Positions 36,601 through 50,500 are shown, counted from the stretch's first letter. The stretch: 64,000 nucleotides of DNA from Mercenaria mercenaria (GCF_021730395.1 NC_069366.1:68763001-68827000); one strand, 5' to 3'. Notes: generated from the sequence alone by a model not told the origin. Made by a program: numbers and translations.

Positions 36601-38763
36601 TACAACTGTGTCAGGTCATGAATATTATATGAAAATACTACGGCAACATACAATACAAAAAGTACAATACGGGCTTTTTTCTGCCTATTCATATTTACTT
36701 GTGAAATACAAGCAGTGTTTTCGACGGAATTTATATAAGTATTCCTTGATTAAATACAACCCTCTGAAATTACTCCTTTTCGCTTCTGTCAGTGTCTCTT
36801 TTCAAGACATAAAATTCTTACGATACCATTTTTACCTAGCGTACAATAGGAACGTGCCGATTTTGACAGAATGCCACACAAACATACTGAAATGCACTTA
36901 TATAAAAGAAAACACAATGCTATTAAGAGACCGCACGTGGAAAGGAAGAAAGATTAGCGCCGTTTACATCAGGACTCCTTGACGTGCAGACTTACCTTTG
37001 ATTTTGGACTTGTATTTTAGGATCACATCAGGGTTATATTTTTTCTCACACGACTTTAGTGTATTAATAAGTGCTTTCATTGTGTCTGACATGTTTGTAA
37101 AAACCAATCTTTGGCAATCAAATGAGTTGGGTTTTTTGTTGTTATTTTTTTTTTTGTCAGAAGCAGGCAATGCTTTTTGTTTATAGTAAGCGGGCTAAAT
37201 AATTGTGGCTTTTCAAGAAATGTTTACTTATCATGAGAGATCACCTCCTGTAAAATAACACGTTTGCCATTTCCCGAGACTGGTCTTTATATACAGAGAG
37301 GTGTGACTATACCGGTATCTGCTAAAGATTATGATCTCTTCCTTAAGTTCGAAGCTCTACGAAGAGCAGGAAATGTACTTATGAAGTTATGATGTTCATG
37401 CGAAGTAGGTCTTTAGTACAGAAGTGACCGTAGTTCTTCTGCTACCGGAGTAAATGACAAGTATATACAAGATAAGTTTAACAAAATTGTTTGTTTTCTT
37501 TTTTACATTTATATATATTATATATTATATATGTCTTTTTCATTTTATTTTGTAGACGTGTATGCTGGCTACCTTTCACACCTTGCCAAGAGGACGAACA
37601 TCCAAATTGTTGCTGTTGAGTACGTCTGTTTTATCATAAGTTACACATGCCATACAGAAGTATAAAAGGCATTTTAAGGCAGACAAATTCATCCGGTTCT
37701 AAGATAAGTAAAAATCTGAGCTCTTACAGGCTAAGTCATAATAGCGCAAGAGTATTCTTGCCTACTATCTTGGAATCTTGAAAAATATTCGGAAAAAAAT
37801 GAAACGATATCGTATCAAACTGGCGAACGGTAATATATTAAGCAAGTACCATAATGCATGTTATAGCGGTCTTTAAAATTATTTTTATTCCGTCAGTCAA
37901 GTTTCTGTCCTATTGTTATTAGTCATGCCTTGTATATAAATGTCATCAAATTAGCTAGTAAATGCAAATATGTTTTTATGATCAGTTACAGAAAAGCGCC
38001 GCAATTCCCTTTTCCTTCCGCCTACGACGACTGCCTTACCGTCACCAATGGTCTTCTGAAAAGAAAAAACGATTTCAGAATAAAGCCAGGAAAACTGCTC
38101 GTCGCGGGAGATGGGTCCGGTGGGAACTTGGCGGCTGCCGTTGCACACGTTACGAAAGGTAAAATACTGATGCAAGTCCTGATCAACCCGACACTGCAAA
38201 TAATTGATTTCGAGACGCCATCTTATCAAGACAACGTGAACACACTTCCGGGACTGTCGTCTGCGTACAGAAACATCTACCACTGGTTGTCCTATGTTGG
38301 AATTTCTAAGGACTACTTACAAATGGCGATACAAAACAATCATGTTTCACAAAATACTCTCAACTCTGCTTTTAGTTCGTATGTGAATAGCAAAAAATAC
38401 TTGCCAAGTTACCACAATGTTACAAAAAGAAAGACAAAACAAAAAAGAGAATCTGGAAGCTTTATCGTAACGTCTGCCTTTAATGGCGTCGTAGCAGATC
38501 CTCGGATAGCACCGATGATGGCCGTTCAAGTCAAAGATGTTCCAAATGTATACATGATAACGTCACAATATGATGTGTACAGGGACGAAGCCATCATGTA
38601 CACACACAGACTGTTTGACGCAGACGTTAAAGTAAAGCTCGAACATTACTTTGAGGCTTTTCACGGATTTTTCTTATTTTGTGGGTATGGTCCGATAGAG
38701 TTTAAAGTGAGTAAGCAAGCTTTAGATACTTTGGTGGACTTCCTCGACAATATGGTGAAGTAA
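33610..38763 (+). CDS. AADAC/NCEH1-like alpha/beta hydrolase (5' exon missing)
   Basis: Five exons with matching phases: 33610-33762, 34852-34968, 35355-35478, 37556-37619, 37986-38763 (411 residues without the start exon). Exon 1 opens in phase 0 with a hydrophobic anchor (FLISGICAVFLSYRIYVVL), which fits the type II membrane topology of arylacetamide deacetylases. The oxyanion-hole motif HGGGW is in exon 3 (about 122-126). The nucleophile elbow GDGSGGN has Ser at about 197. Asp in SQYDVYRDE (about 349) and His in EAFHGF (about 379) complete the triad. YRKAPQFPFPSAYDD is typical of the hormone-sensitive-lipase superfamily. It is predicted to hydrolyse ester or amide bonds at the ER membrane; substrate unknown. 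A Lys/Arg-rich insert (TKRKTKQKRES) precedes the last third. Degenerate copies of exon 3 with its donor lie in the next intron. Confidence 0.87.
33833..34030. repeat. Short non-autonomous element, inverted relative to 28680-28875
   Basis: Carries TTGAATAGCTTGTCGGTCAA at the left and the inverted AATTCATTCAATAAGTGTTT at the right, then TAGTGTTGAACTATAGACC. Lies in the first mapped intron of the hydrolase gene. Confidence 0.55.
35490..35830 (+). repeat. Tandem degenerate copies of hydrolase exon 3 end plus splice donor
   Basis: After the real exon 3 (ending 35478) the intron repeats its parts: GATGTACTTCCGGTTAATGA (about 35507), CAATAGTCTACTTCCACGGT...TCTGTTGGTAAGTCA (about 35577-35673), CTATTTCTACGATGGCTGGT...GATGGTAAGTCATTG (about 35696-35740), and a weaker fourth copy (35750-35820). 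Copies 2 and 3 keep a GTAAGT donor; none keeps an acceptor or an intact frame. These are duplication relics rather than alternative exons. Confidence 0.75.
36450..36720. mobile_element. Diverged copy of the ATATAATAGGGTTATTATAA foldback element
   Basis: Begins like 23700 (AATAGGGTTATTATAATAGT, ATCTGGGATG) without the hairpin, then follows the 23990-24140 sequence (GCTATTTATA, GGTCATG, GTACAATACGG, GTGAAATACAAGC). The right limit is unclear. Lies in the hydrolase intron. Confidence 0.55.
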
Positions 38764-38829
38764 AAACGGCATTTGGTTGACTAGTTGTACAGTAATGACT
38801 CATCATATAAATCACCGTTCCATAGTATG

Positions 38830-39020
38830 GGCTATGTGACAGGTCTATATTCAACACATGTTTGTTTACTTGGCTAATAAACCAAACATTTAAAAAAGAA
38901 AATATGAAAATCATTTCCTAATAAAACACTTACTGAATGCCTTGCCGGCCGATAGTAAAGACTACTGACCTTCGGCAGTACGAGCAATAGTTCCGACTAC
39001 TGGCCAGTAAGCCATTCAGT
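38830..39020. repeat. Third copy of the TAATAAAACACTTATTGAATG family, overlapping the hydrolase 3' UTR
   Basis: AGGTCTATATTCAACACATG and TAATAAAACACTTACTGAAT match the copies at 28680 and 33833. The part from 38922 folds back on itself (ACTTACTGAATG / CATTCAGTAAGT). Confidence 0.6.
38876..38881 (+). terminator. Candidate poly(A) signal of the hydrolase gene
   Basis: AATAAA 112 bases after the stop at 38763. It lies within sequence shared with a dispersed element, so the element may have supplied the signal. Confidence 0.5.
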
Positions 39021-39029
39021 AAGTCTATA

Positions 39030-40837
39030 ATGTTACTGGCTAGCCACTCAAAGCTGAGAATTTTATTTGAATTAAATAACACGACGAAAAATGCTTAAAT
39101 CCATGACACATTGGGTAAATTTCAATGATATTAGACATAATACAAGAAGTAAGAAGGACAGTTGAATATTTTTCCAAATGTTTGTATGAGGGTAAAAGTC
39201 GTCACTGTAACTCTTACATTGTAACGAAATGTCATTCATATGTCATTGCTTTTTTGTTAATTTATGACTTGGTATTTGTGTTAAAGGTTAGTAAGGGCAA
39301 AACTATCCTATCTTATTACATTTCATGTATGAAACGTTTTTGTTATAGGAATATCCGGCTGGAGGGTGTGAGGTCCTGTTTCTGATTAAGATATGTATGA
39401 ATACACGAATCAACTGAATAATATAGTTCATTATCATGTCATTTACAGCAGATACATCTTTCTCCATGGGAAGTAAACGTAGCTTTTCAGCACCGGTTGA
39501 AACACCGGAAAATCCTGTGCGGCATGCAAGAAAAAATATTTTTCGTATACACTTAATTGGAAAGTATTGGATTCTTTTATTCGAACAAAGCAGCACTTTT
39601 ATTCACGTCTACTGATTGTTAAGCCGGAAAATATGGCCTATGTAACTGCGAAATAAAATGACCGGGAAAGTTGTCTGCAGTAGGTTAGAAGACGGAATTC
39701 ATTAATAAAAAGAAAAGGCTATGATTATTCTGTATCAGTTGATGATTGACCCTTTAAATCTTCGCTGAAGATTTAAATTTAAGTAAAACCTACACTACAG
39801 AAAAGACTTGAAATTGGTCCGGTTAAACGACACCACGATAGACAAAAACATTAGTATATTAATTATAAAGACGATTTATTAAGCTCATTTAAACCTGATC
39901 ATTTCTTTTGTACAAAATGCCAAGACATGTTAAGTTGAACATAAACTTACGATGTTAAAGCCTCAATGCGTGATTTTGGTATAAAGTTTAAAATGTAAGG
40001 TTTGAGCAAATAAACCTGAACGCGTGTTTTAAATCTTTTTATGATATTGGTATACAACCCTTTTTTCCGTTTTTATTTTCATAAAAAAATAAACAATGGA
40101 AGAGTATACGTTTACGTGCCTTTTGTTCTTACCCATTACACATTTTTATGTCTTGATCGGTCTATTTATCACCTATTAGTAAGTGAAAGTTTCTATTTCG
40201 TTTATACCGATATAGCATATATTTTGTATAAGTTAAACATGCGTGTTTATAGTTCATAATTTAAAATTTGGCTGTCTTTTTGTTGAAAAGTAAGGATTTG
40301 AGAATTACTGATGACTTACCATGGGGGTAAGTGTATGTTTTCTCTACTTGCATCAGTGCACAATGAACAATTTTAGTTCCAATTCAATAGTGGACATACT
40401 AGTTTCCAGTAAGAACATTTTTTTCTTTATACTTAGGAAAGAGTATATATCAAACAGGGATACGTCATTGAATAAGATCATTGTTTGGATTTCATATGTG
40501 AAATAATTATATCACGAGGGTGTAGTCCAAGTGGTATTGTAGTACTGTAGTACGCATCTGAACGACAATCATTTTATTCAAGAACAAATCATTATTTGAG
40601 ATATATTATTTCGACTCTAAGACGTTAACATGGATTATTACTTACATACTTAACAGTTCGTTTTGTGTGATTTTCTTCTCCCGCGCGCAGCTATAACGTA
40701 CTAGTATGACGTTATAACTGTGATGTACTAGCAGTGATTCTGTTGCAAAATAACACAGTTTCAGTCTTCTTTGTTCAATAGAAAAATAAATCAGGTCATA
40801 GTGCTTGCATGTGTGCGTACGTGCGTGTGTGTTCGCG
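39030..40837. other. Intergenic, no gene recognised
   Basis: AT-rich. Around 39475-39535 it has CAGCACCGG...GGCATGCAAGAAAAA, an end like that of the foldback element at 29980-30028. Nothing else recognised. Confidence 0.4.
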
Positions 40838-41080
40838 TTAAATGTCTTTTTTCAACAATATTTCAGTCAGATAAACACAGCGAGCACAATGTCCAACTTT
40901 ATAGTGCTGCCTCAGAGCAATATCCCGCCGTAGACATGTGACATGATATCCCTAACAGCGCCAAACGAGGAAGCAACTATCACCCTTTTTCGTGTCTTTA
41001 GTATGACGCGGACAGGTAGTGAATCCACGACCATCCGCACTCGAAGACAACACTCCACCACTAGGCTACCGTGTCGGTGG
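40838..41080 (-). mobile_element. Decayed tRNA-derived SINE
   Basis: The minus strand reads GGTAGCCTAGTGGTGGAGTG (box A-like), then GGTCGTGGATTCACTACC (box B-like). A body with AGTTGCTTCCTCGTTTGGCG and a tail with CTGAAATATTGTTGAAAAAA follow, as in a common molluscan SINE type. No clean target-site duplication was found, so it is older than the SINE at 5260. Confidence 0.6.
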
Positions 41081-41284
41081 GTCGTGTCTGAAATTGTGTT
41101 TCTATACTCGGCAAATTTACCATCTACTTTTCGGTGATAAATACTTAAACACCATGAAACGAACGACGCAGTTGCGAAATAAAGTATAAATGAAACTCTT
41201 TTCTACTGACCTGAATGGTAGTCCCGTTTGGACCATCGATATGTTTCTTTTCTTTTTTTTAATTTCTGAAACACATACTTCGAA

Positions 41285-41490
41285 AGCCGAAATACCGCGA
41301 TGGTGAAAGTCGAAACCACTATGGTGAAAACTTGGAACTACAGTGGTGAAAGCTGAAATCAAGAAACCAGGATGATGAAAATACGATATTATTTCGCGTT
41401 TTCACAATTGTAATTTCTTGTCTTTATCAGTCGTAATTTCGAATTTCGACTTTCAGCATCGTAGTTTCTACTTTCATCACTGCGATTCAT
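41285..41490. repeat. Inverted arrays of a GGTGAAAGTCGAAA-type minisatellite
   Basis: The left half repeats GGTGAAAGTCGAAACCACTA-like units. The right half carries their complement (TTTCGACTTTCAGCATCGTA, TTTCTACTTTCATCACTGCG). The pair can fold back. It lies just upstream of the first transglutaminase exon. Confidence 0.55.
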
Positions 41491-41544
41491 TCTTCGTGGT
41501 GTGCATGTCATTCGCACGTGTTTTTGTCTAATGTTTGTAGTTAA

Positions 41545-44500
41545 ATGTGCATGTCAGTATTGCAGCTTGAACCTGGCTATAACATTAATACTCTAACATA
41601 TCTTACTAAGATAACATTTGGAAAAAAGAAGAAAGTTGTTCGGACAATTGTACTAACCCCACCAACACTGGGTATAGAGGAAGAGGTGATCTTACACAAG
41701 CCTTCAAAACAGACCATACAACAAGGGACCGCCATCAGAGATAAAAATGGTATGTATGCATAAATCGGATCGTTTTATATCCCAGTCTATATATAGCTAC
41801 TTTTGCACTGTTTACAAAATCATCAATGATTTTAAACCGCCTGAGTTATTATCGTTGACAGCTTAACTGAACCAAACCTAGATCTCAATAAAGGGCTTGT
41901 GTAACATTTACCTTTAGGTACATGACAATGAACTGAGAGGCCCTATTTGAAGTAAAACATGATAAGGAAACATTCAAAATATACAATATTTTTTAACATA
42001 ATTTCATAATTGCTAATCTTTCTACAACAAATTTCTTATCAGTTTTTTATCTCCTGGTAACTTAGGCTCATGCAGCCAGAGACACAAGGAAATTTGATCG
42101 ATTAGAATTACAATTCTATATAAATTGAAGTAAGTAATTACAACTGTTTCTCTAATTGTAAAATGCGAATTTCAGAATAAATATTATGTAAATTATTTAC
42201 CTCGTGATCAATTTCAATCCTGATATTTTAGATGTCTTCATACATGACTTCATTGTCATTGTTCTGATCAACAATATGAGAATGAAACACAACATCCGTG
42301 ACTCTGCTGTGCATCCTCTCGTCATCTTTGCTGAAAAGTTCGAAAAAACGTTCCGAATTTAAATACTTACTACATAATTATCACTTCTCTGTTTTCTTAT
42401 GTCCTCTTTTTTACGATGCTCGAAACACCTACCTTGATCAAACACTTTATCAGCATTACTTGTCGTCTTTGCTACAATTCTCAAAAGCATGCCAAACTCA
42501 AATATTGTACCATCTCTACGTCTATGTTTTCTCTTGTCCTCTCCGGTTCAAAGTTTGAAGACCTTGCTCAGATCAAACTCTTTCTCAGTATCACATTTGC
42601 AGTATGTATCAAATCGTCGATATCATTTGTATTTTTTCTGTTGTCATATTTGCTACTTAGACCGAAAAATGTGGCAAGATCAAACACTTTGTCGACATTA
42701 CTACTGCGTTTTCTGGTGGCTTCTTTAATGTAAAGCCCGAAAAAAATGTGATCAAACTTTTGTCGACATTATTTCTATGTTTTCTGTCGCCATTTTTGCT
42801 ACATAGGCAGAAAAAATGTGGCAAGACAAAAACTCCGTCAATATTAGCCTACTTCTGCGTTTACTGTCGTTTTCTTTGCTGCAAAGCCAGAAATTGACAA
42901 GATCATACACTTCGTCAATAGCACTTCCCCATTTTACTGTCGTCATCTTTTCCGCAAATGTATCAATTTTGGTATACTGACATAAACAAGACACATGCTG
43001 TGTATGGTATCGGTTCTTTCAGGATCGCCTTTTCCGAGCCAATTTAGAATTTTCAAAAATAATTCCATTGTATCACTTGTCAAGGGTCCATTCTGAAACG
43101 TCTTCATTTTTCATTTGATAATTCTGTAAATTTGGTAAAATACAGTCACCACTTAAAATCGAAGGTACAATGTATTGTAATATGAATTGTTTAGTATCAT
43201 CTTATTCTATTTCAAAATTTGATCCGCCAAATTGGTAGCAGAAATTACTCCAGACTTATTGTCTTTAATTTATGACCGTCACATATGCCTCACTCGGAAA
43301 TCAAACTCACGAGCTTATTTCGAAAACTAATGATCGTGTATCTGCATGTTTAAGGAGGGTACATTCAAATGAAAATTACAGCACGAAAGCGAATGTTTCT
43401 GACTGTTAAACACCTTGCTCAACGAACAATGCTCAGAGCTAGGCCTGTATTGTACAATATAGGCCAATGTAAACTCACTTAGTACAGAGACATTGTGTTG
43501 TGAAATATTTTCCTTTTTGAAAATTAGCGCGTTATAATTTCAGTTCCTCTGTATATCCGGAAGTTGCACACATGGGCTTGGGAAAACGCGCATCATCACC
43601 ATACAAAGAAATTTACATTACCAAAGTCAGGAACCCTTGTAGTTCGGAGAGGTCAGCCGTTCAAAATAACATTGACCTTCAACCGTCCATATAACTCTCT
43701 GAACGATGAACTAAAATTTTACTTTGAAACAGGTAATTTTAACATTTTTTTCTGGATTTTTTCCTATAATTAATGTACATATTGAATGTAAAATGATTGA
43801 TTAGCCCTGCACAGCTACAACACGTAAGATCCTGGAAAATGTGTCGCCCCCAAATTTGAGGATATTTGCTCCATATTACTAGCATATTTATGTGCATGCG
43901 CGATATAAATCAAGTTCTATAGTGGTCCTAAGCCAGTTCGTAAATACCGTAAATACATAATCTATGCCGTGAGCCAATGGTAAGTATGTATGACTACGAA
44001 ACCAGGGGTCTTGAGTACGAATCCCCACTCCTTCTACTAATTTTAAAATGGTCAATGATTCATGTACTTCGTATTATTTTCCTATGGTATCTTATTTTCA
44101 ACAACGCTATTAAATGTTTACTAATATATTTCACTGCCTCTAGGAGACAAACCCTTGCCCGGAAATGACACAATGATATGTATGTCGTCATACACTTCCC
44201 AAGGTTCCAGTGGATGGAAATCTGACTTCCTTCCGGTCATTGGAACTAAAAACAGGGTATGTTTATTACATTTATAAGGGTTTGTACATCGAATCTATAA
44301 TCAATACCTTATTACTCTATACAGAAAATGAATCACCTCAAAAATGTGTACGTATATGCATGACGGGTATATATCAAATCTGTTTTAGCGAATTATTGAA
44401 ACAAAGAAAATATCCAAAAAAGTATTCGTAAGAAACTATAAAATGGAATAAATTAAGTTAAAAATGTAAATATGTTTATTTACATGTAATATCTAATTAT

Positions 44501-47500
44501 CAGCCACTCGTGGATACATCACTCTCAAAAGAAATCTTTGACCATATATTTTTTTTTCTTTGGTTAATTGCAAAATACAACTATTACATCGGTAGGCATA
44601 AAATCACATTTTAGAGTTAAAATACTTTTGAAACTTAAATTTATTTAGCTCATTTCAATTCCGTATATTTGTGGTTAAAGTATTCCAAAATTCCAAACCA
44701 GAGTATCTGGTGTTCACTCGGTGCAAATATTTCACGCTATTTAATCAGTTCAACAGTCACTAATACCATGAATTGTATATTTGATGAGGATGTTCTACAT
44801 ACAAAGTTAACATCAAATGAATAAACTTTTCAGTGAAAAATGTAATCATGTATTTGTTGCAGGACTGCATTGAAGCGAACCTGTGGATCTTCACCCCTGC
44901 AGACTGTATCGTGTCTGACTGGAAGTTTTCCTTACAGAGTATCTTACGGACGGAGACGGAAACTGCTACGGTAACATACGAACATCCGGACAGAATCTAC
45001 GTACTCTTCAATCCTTGGTGCAAAAGTATACATCCTTACACCTTTAGTTATTTATTCATAATCCCATATATGTAGCTCTCTTCACATTATAAAAACGTTC
45101 AAAGGTGTTTTACATACAAACGATACAAAATTCATTCGGCGCAAAATTCATCCCTACGATGTTATGTTAGGTTCATCTGTTCTGTTCTGTTCTGTGTACT
45201 TCCCTCCTTTCTGCTTAGCAGAACCAATTACGATGACCCTAACGGGAAATCATATATACCAGTACAGATACAATGCGATCTTACCAGAGGGACAGAACGA
45301 GAGAAAGCCCACAGAACTGAGAGAGGAATTTAGGTACAGGCACGTCCGGCAAGCAGTTTTTAATACACAGGCTGGTTCTTTAACATGCTCTGTGTAGAAC
45401 ACCATACGACTCCCTGTCCAAATGGTTATAACCAGTCCTGTATAAGAAAGAAATAGTATGAAGTGCAATTCAGAAATTTCAGTGCTCATGCAGAAAATTT
45501 AACGAATTCTGAAGTATTTTTTTCCCTTTCGACCGACAGCACTTGATATGATTTGGTCAAAAGGCGCATTTTACGACTTGTTTTATCATATTTATGCAGA
45601 CGATGCTGTGTATCTGCCAGCAGAGCCTCTTCTTGATGAATATATTATGAATTCCGCCGGCATCATGTTTACAGGTTGTAGAAAACGAATGAACGTCAAA
45701 CCTTGGGTATTTGGTCAGGTAAAATACATTTGTGCCGCGCCATGAGAAAATCAACATAGTGGGTTTGCGACCAGCATGGATCCAGACCAGCCTGCGCATC
45801 CGCGCAGTCTGGTCAGGCTCCATGCTGTTCGCTAACAGTTTCTCTAATTGCAATAGGCTTTGAAAGCGAACAGCATGGATCCTGACCAGACTGCGCGGAT
45901 GCGCAGGCTGGTCTGGATCCATGCTGGTCGCACACCCACTATGTTGGTTTTCTCATGGCACGGCTCATTTGTTAAAGACGCACTTTGCTCCTTTTTCACT
46001 AAAACATTTTATCAACTTCACCTTTAAGCAGTATTACATACATAGTCATACTGTGTTTACTTACACATTTATTCGTGTGTTTTTATACACTGTGTCAAAA
46101 CATGTTTTGATAATATTTACACTAATACTGTGTAGTATATTGAAATATATAAAACACTTTTCAAATATGAATTTCGGGTATAATAACTGCAAACAGTTCC
46201 ATTCTATTAAAAGGTGACTTTTACAAAAGAAAGGGTGTTCATAAATCCATAAATATGGGATGACCCTTGGCTGGCAAGTTACCTTGATGACTACTAGATA
46301 AATGTAATTATTTCCAGTAAAATATGTATATGTCTTTTTGCATCTTGCACCTCTAGGTTTAAATCAACTATTCTGGACAGCTCCGTTGTATTGATATATG
46401 TCCGGCAATGTAACTTTGACACCCAGAGAGAATAAGTCACGGTTCAATGTTATAAAACATTTAGAGATGCAGCATTTCAAAAATTGTGCCCAAAAGCAAC
46501 GGCAATCAAATGCTGGAGTTCCAAAACTGTTCGCCAGAGTCAATTTTATAACATACCATTTTACTTATCTACTATATGGTCATAGATTAAGTTGAACGAA
46601 CCACCTGGTTTGGGGACATGCCAAGTGATCATTCTTGCAACAAACACGCATTTTTAAATAATGAATAGAACTGTGAATAGGGACTCTAGCGTGGTCACTT
46701 TGTTGTTGTGTATTAAATTTAAAACATTTTTTATTTCTTCCTTCAGTTTGAGAGTGGTATTTTAGAAGCGTGTTTATACATCATCAAACGTGGCTTCAAT
46801 TTCCGCACAAACCAATCTATGGGTGACCCAGTTGCCGTTACAAGAAATATATCTGCAATTGTAAGTATCAGTTTTAAATACTCAATATGTAGTTGAAGCG
46901 ACATATCGCTCTTTATTGTCTTTTGTGAAAAACAATTAGTTCGCAAATATTGAATTCTAAGGTGAGCTTAGGGTTATTCTGTTGTAACTCTAGTCTCTTA
47001 TTTCGACGGAAATGGGCTTTATTTTCTATCATCAGTCCTTTTTGTGGTCAAAATACTGGAAACTGTCATCGTTCACAGGTAATATGAATTTAAAACTCGT
47101 CAAAAACCATTTTCTTTAGTATAGATTATTGGATTTAATGCAATAATTGCCCCTATGTCAGTGAGGGGAGACATCTACTCATCTCAGTCAGTTCAATTAG
47201 ATGGATTATCGATACTCAAGGGTGGTGTTTTCTGTAAATAACACATATATACATATTTATATTGTTTTAAAATACTGTTAGATAAATGCTGAAGACAATA
47301 ATGGCGGTGTTCTAAAAGGAAGATGGTCAACGAACGACTTTACGGACGGACGTCCTCCGACTACCTGGAGCGGAAGTGTCGCCATACTGAAACAATATCT
47401 AGAAAATGTCCTTGCATGTAAGGGAGAGAACCCAGAACCAGTCAGATATGGGCAGTGCTTCGTCTACGCTGGACTTGTTGCTACCAGTATGTATTATGTT

Positions 47501-50500
47501 AACATTTTTTGAAAAGTTCTGCACAAATTATCTCTTATAATTACATCATGCTTTTAGACCTTTCTTTTCAGTATGTATCCAAGGTCGTATTCACTAATGG
47601 TTATGAGTATAGGTGGCTTCTAACTTAAATAGAATGTTAGGCATTGCCGGTTTCTAAAGTACTTCCATATTTAAGATATGAGTGTTCGGTTGGTTTAGTT
47701 TCACGCATATGGCTGCCTAACAATTTTGGTTGTCTAAATGGCGGATAGATTAGCGAAACCTATGTTACACATTTCGATTGTATAAAATAAATATTTCTGT
47801 AAATGACTTTTAAAAAACTTTACTTCGGTGTGTGATTATCTCAGATATAGTAGGTCCTTAAAACTGAAATAAGATTTCAATGAATTAGACATTTTATTGA
47901 TTTTAGTAAAACTGACTTATTATTAAATTTTGAATGTAGCCACAAAAAATAGTCCCTAAAGATCTGTGATAATGTAGAATAGGGGATTGTCATGATGGAA
48001 AGTATATGTACTGTGCACGTGATATTGAACAAGCTTACTCAGTTTGTAGGGCAGTTGGAATACCATGTAGATGTGTGACCAATTACAACTCCGGGCGCGG
48101 GACAGACGGTCGGTTAGCTATAGATTTCTACTATGAAATCAAGGAAGATGGAACTATAGAAGAAGTTGAAGATGACGATGATGAGAGTGATGACCTTGTC
48201 TGGTATATTTATTTATTGTACAACAAAATAATCATACGTGTCTAGCCTCCTAGCAGGTTCTATTGGCACGTACTCTGGCAAAACTAAACACAATAAAAAC
48301 GCTAAGTGTATCAGGACAATAAAGATGTGAGTAGATTTGAGCAGTGATATAACAAATGAAATTTAAGACATTATGTAATTCAAGATGCTAATGTCAATTT
48401 TTACGTTTTTGTTATATTTGTTGTTAAATAAGAGGAATGATTTTATAAAAATAAGATTTTATTAGAATTAAGTCGATTTTGTGTTGTTGTTTTTTTTCCA
48501 AAAATTAAAAAGTAAAGTAACTTCTATCTTATCTGGACAATCATCAGTATCTCACTATTTCTAAAATGCAATCGGTATCACGGCAACTTCAAATTATTCA
48601 GGCTCCAGGCTCAGATGATAAGAAAATGTTTCTATTTTTTTTTCCAGAAAATAGTTAGGTATCGCAAATATTATTCACATGCCACTGCATGAACGTGAAC
48701 AAAAACGGTTATAGAAGATGGGAGCTTACTACCTGACAACAGTGATTTAATAATGATTCAGATACAATCACAAAAATGTTTTCCTAATGCAGGAATTTCC
48801 ATGTATGGAATGACGTGTGGATGAGGCGTACGGATGTTGCCAAACCTTGCAATGAGCCTGACTGGCAGGCCCTGGATGCCACACCTCAAATATCTAGCAC
48901 AAATGGCAAGTATACCTATATTTATATGATCACCCTGATCAATATAAAATGTAAAGTACCGTTATCTTTTTATATACCAGTAAATATTCTGTGAGAAACA
49001 TGTTACGAAATGACAGAAATCGAAATCCGTATTGCACTAGGTGGGAATCCGATTCCGTATCATGTCTGTGCATGAACTATATTCATAAATATTTGTGACC
49101 AAGTATTTTTGTGTGCATGTTATATATTTTACTTGTGCTTCATTTAAATTCTTACTGCAGTTACTTCACTACGGGCGATAATAACCTGGATCCAAGGTTA
49201 AAATACTGTGCAACATTGCCATTATACAGTGTCTAATTAATGTTCAGATACAGTCAAACAGATGCTGGAGCTTTGAGACTGGCCTCCTATCTCAATTTGA
49301 TAACCATATTGGATAAGACGTAATCACATATAAAAGTACTAGAATAATTCGACGTAAGCTCAAACTTGTATGTACAATGGGAAGTTCATTTACGGTATAT
49401 GTATATTTACCTGCAGCTGTAAGGAGACAAAATGTACTGTAAAAAATACATGAAGTATCATATAGTTGCTCAATACAATACTCCTTCATATATAAAACAT
49501 TACAGGTCTTCACAGCTGTGGACCAGCTCCACTTCATGCTGTCAAAAACGGACTGACGGACATCAGATATGACGTCAGTTACATATTTGCTGAAGTGAAC
49601 GCCGACGTTTTACATTGGTTAAAGGTCGACATGGGCAACTGGACGGTGTTCAATGTTGAGGAAACAAGGTAAGAGCGACTTGGGTAACTGGACGGTGTTC
49701 AATGCATTGTTCGATGTGGAAAAATTAAGGTAAGGTCGACATGGGTAACAGGAGGTGTTCAATGCATTGTTCGATGTGGAGGAATCAAGGTTAGGTCGTC
49801 ATGGGTAATTGGGTGGTGTTCAGTGCAGAGGAATTAAGGTAAGATAGACGTCGGTAACTGGACGGTGTTCAATGCATTATTCGATATGGAAGAATCATGG
49901 TAAGGTTGACATGAGTAAACTGGACGGTGTTCAATGCGTTGTTCGATGTGGAGGAATCAAGGTAAGGTCGACAAGAGTAACTGGACTCATGCGGTAAATG
50001 CGTTGTCCGATGTAGAGGAATCATGGTTAGGTCGACATGGGCATGTTGAGGATTCAAGATATGGTCGACATGGGTAACTGGACGGTGTTCAATGTAGAGG
50101 AATCAAGGTATGATCGACATGGGTAACTGGACGGTGTTCAGTGCGGAGGAATCAAGGTAAGGTCGACATGGGTAACTAGACGGTTTTCAATGTGGAGGAG
50201 TCAAGGTAAGGTCGGCATGGGTAACTGGACGGTGTCCAGTGTGGAGGAATGAAGGTAATGTCGACATGGGTAACTGGACGGTGTTCAATGTTGAGGAATC
50301 AAGGTAAAGTCGACATGGGTAACTGGACAGTGTTCAATGCGGAGGAATGAAGGTAAGGTCGACATGTGTAACTAGACGGTGTTCAATGTGGAGGAGTCAA
50401 GTTAAGGTCGACATAGGTAACTGGCCGGTGTTCAATGTGGAGGCGTCAAGGTAAGGTCGGCATGGGTAACTGGACGGTGTTCAGTGTAGAGGAATCAAAT

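Noticed and set aside
36509-36982. 157-codon plus-strand ORF
   Set aside because: It lies largely within a dispersed foldback-family element and has no protein motif.
37930-37985. Upstream Met at 37930 as the start of the hydrolase
   Set aside because: Those codons lie in the intron; four upstream exons join in phase and include the HGGGW motif.
45540-45600. Earlier acceptor at about 45540 for transglutaminase exon 5
   Set aside because: It would insert an unmatched 20-residue stretch; the acceptor at 45598-45599 restores the family pattern [16 protein letters not shown].
48006-48042. ATG at 48006 as the start of a separate small gene
   Set aside because: It is intron sequence read in frame with transglutaminase exon 8; the acceptor at 48041-48042 gives the conserved protein.
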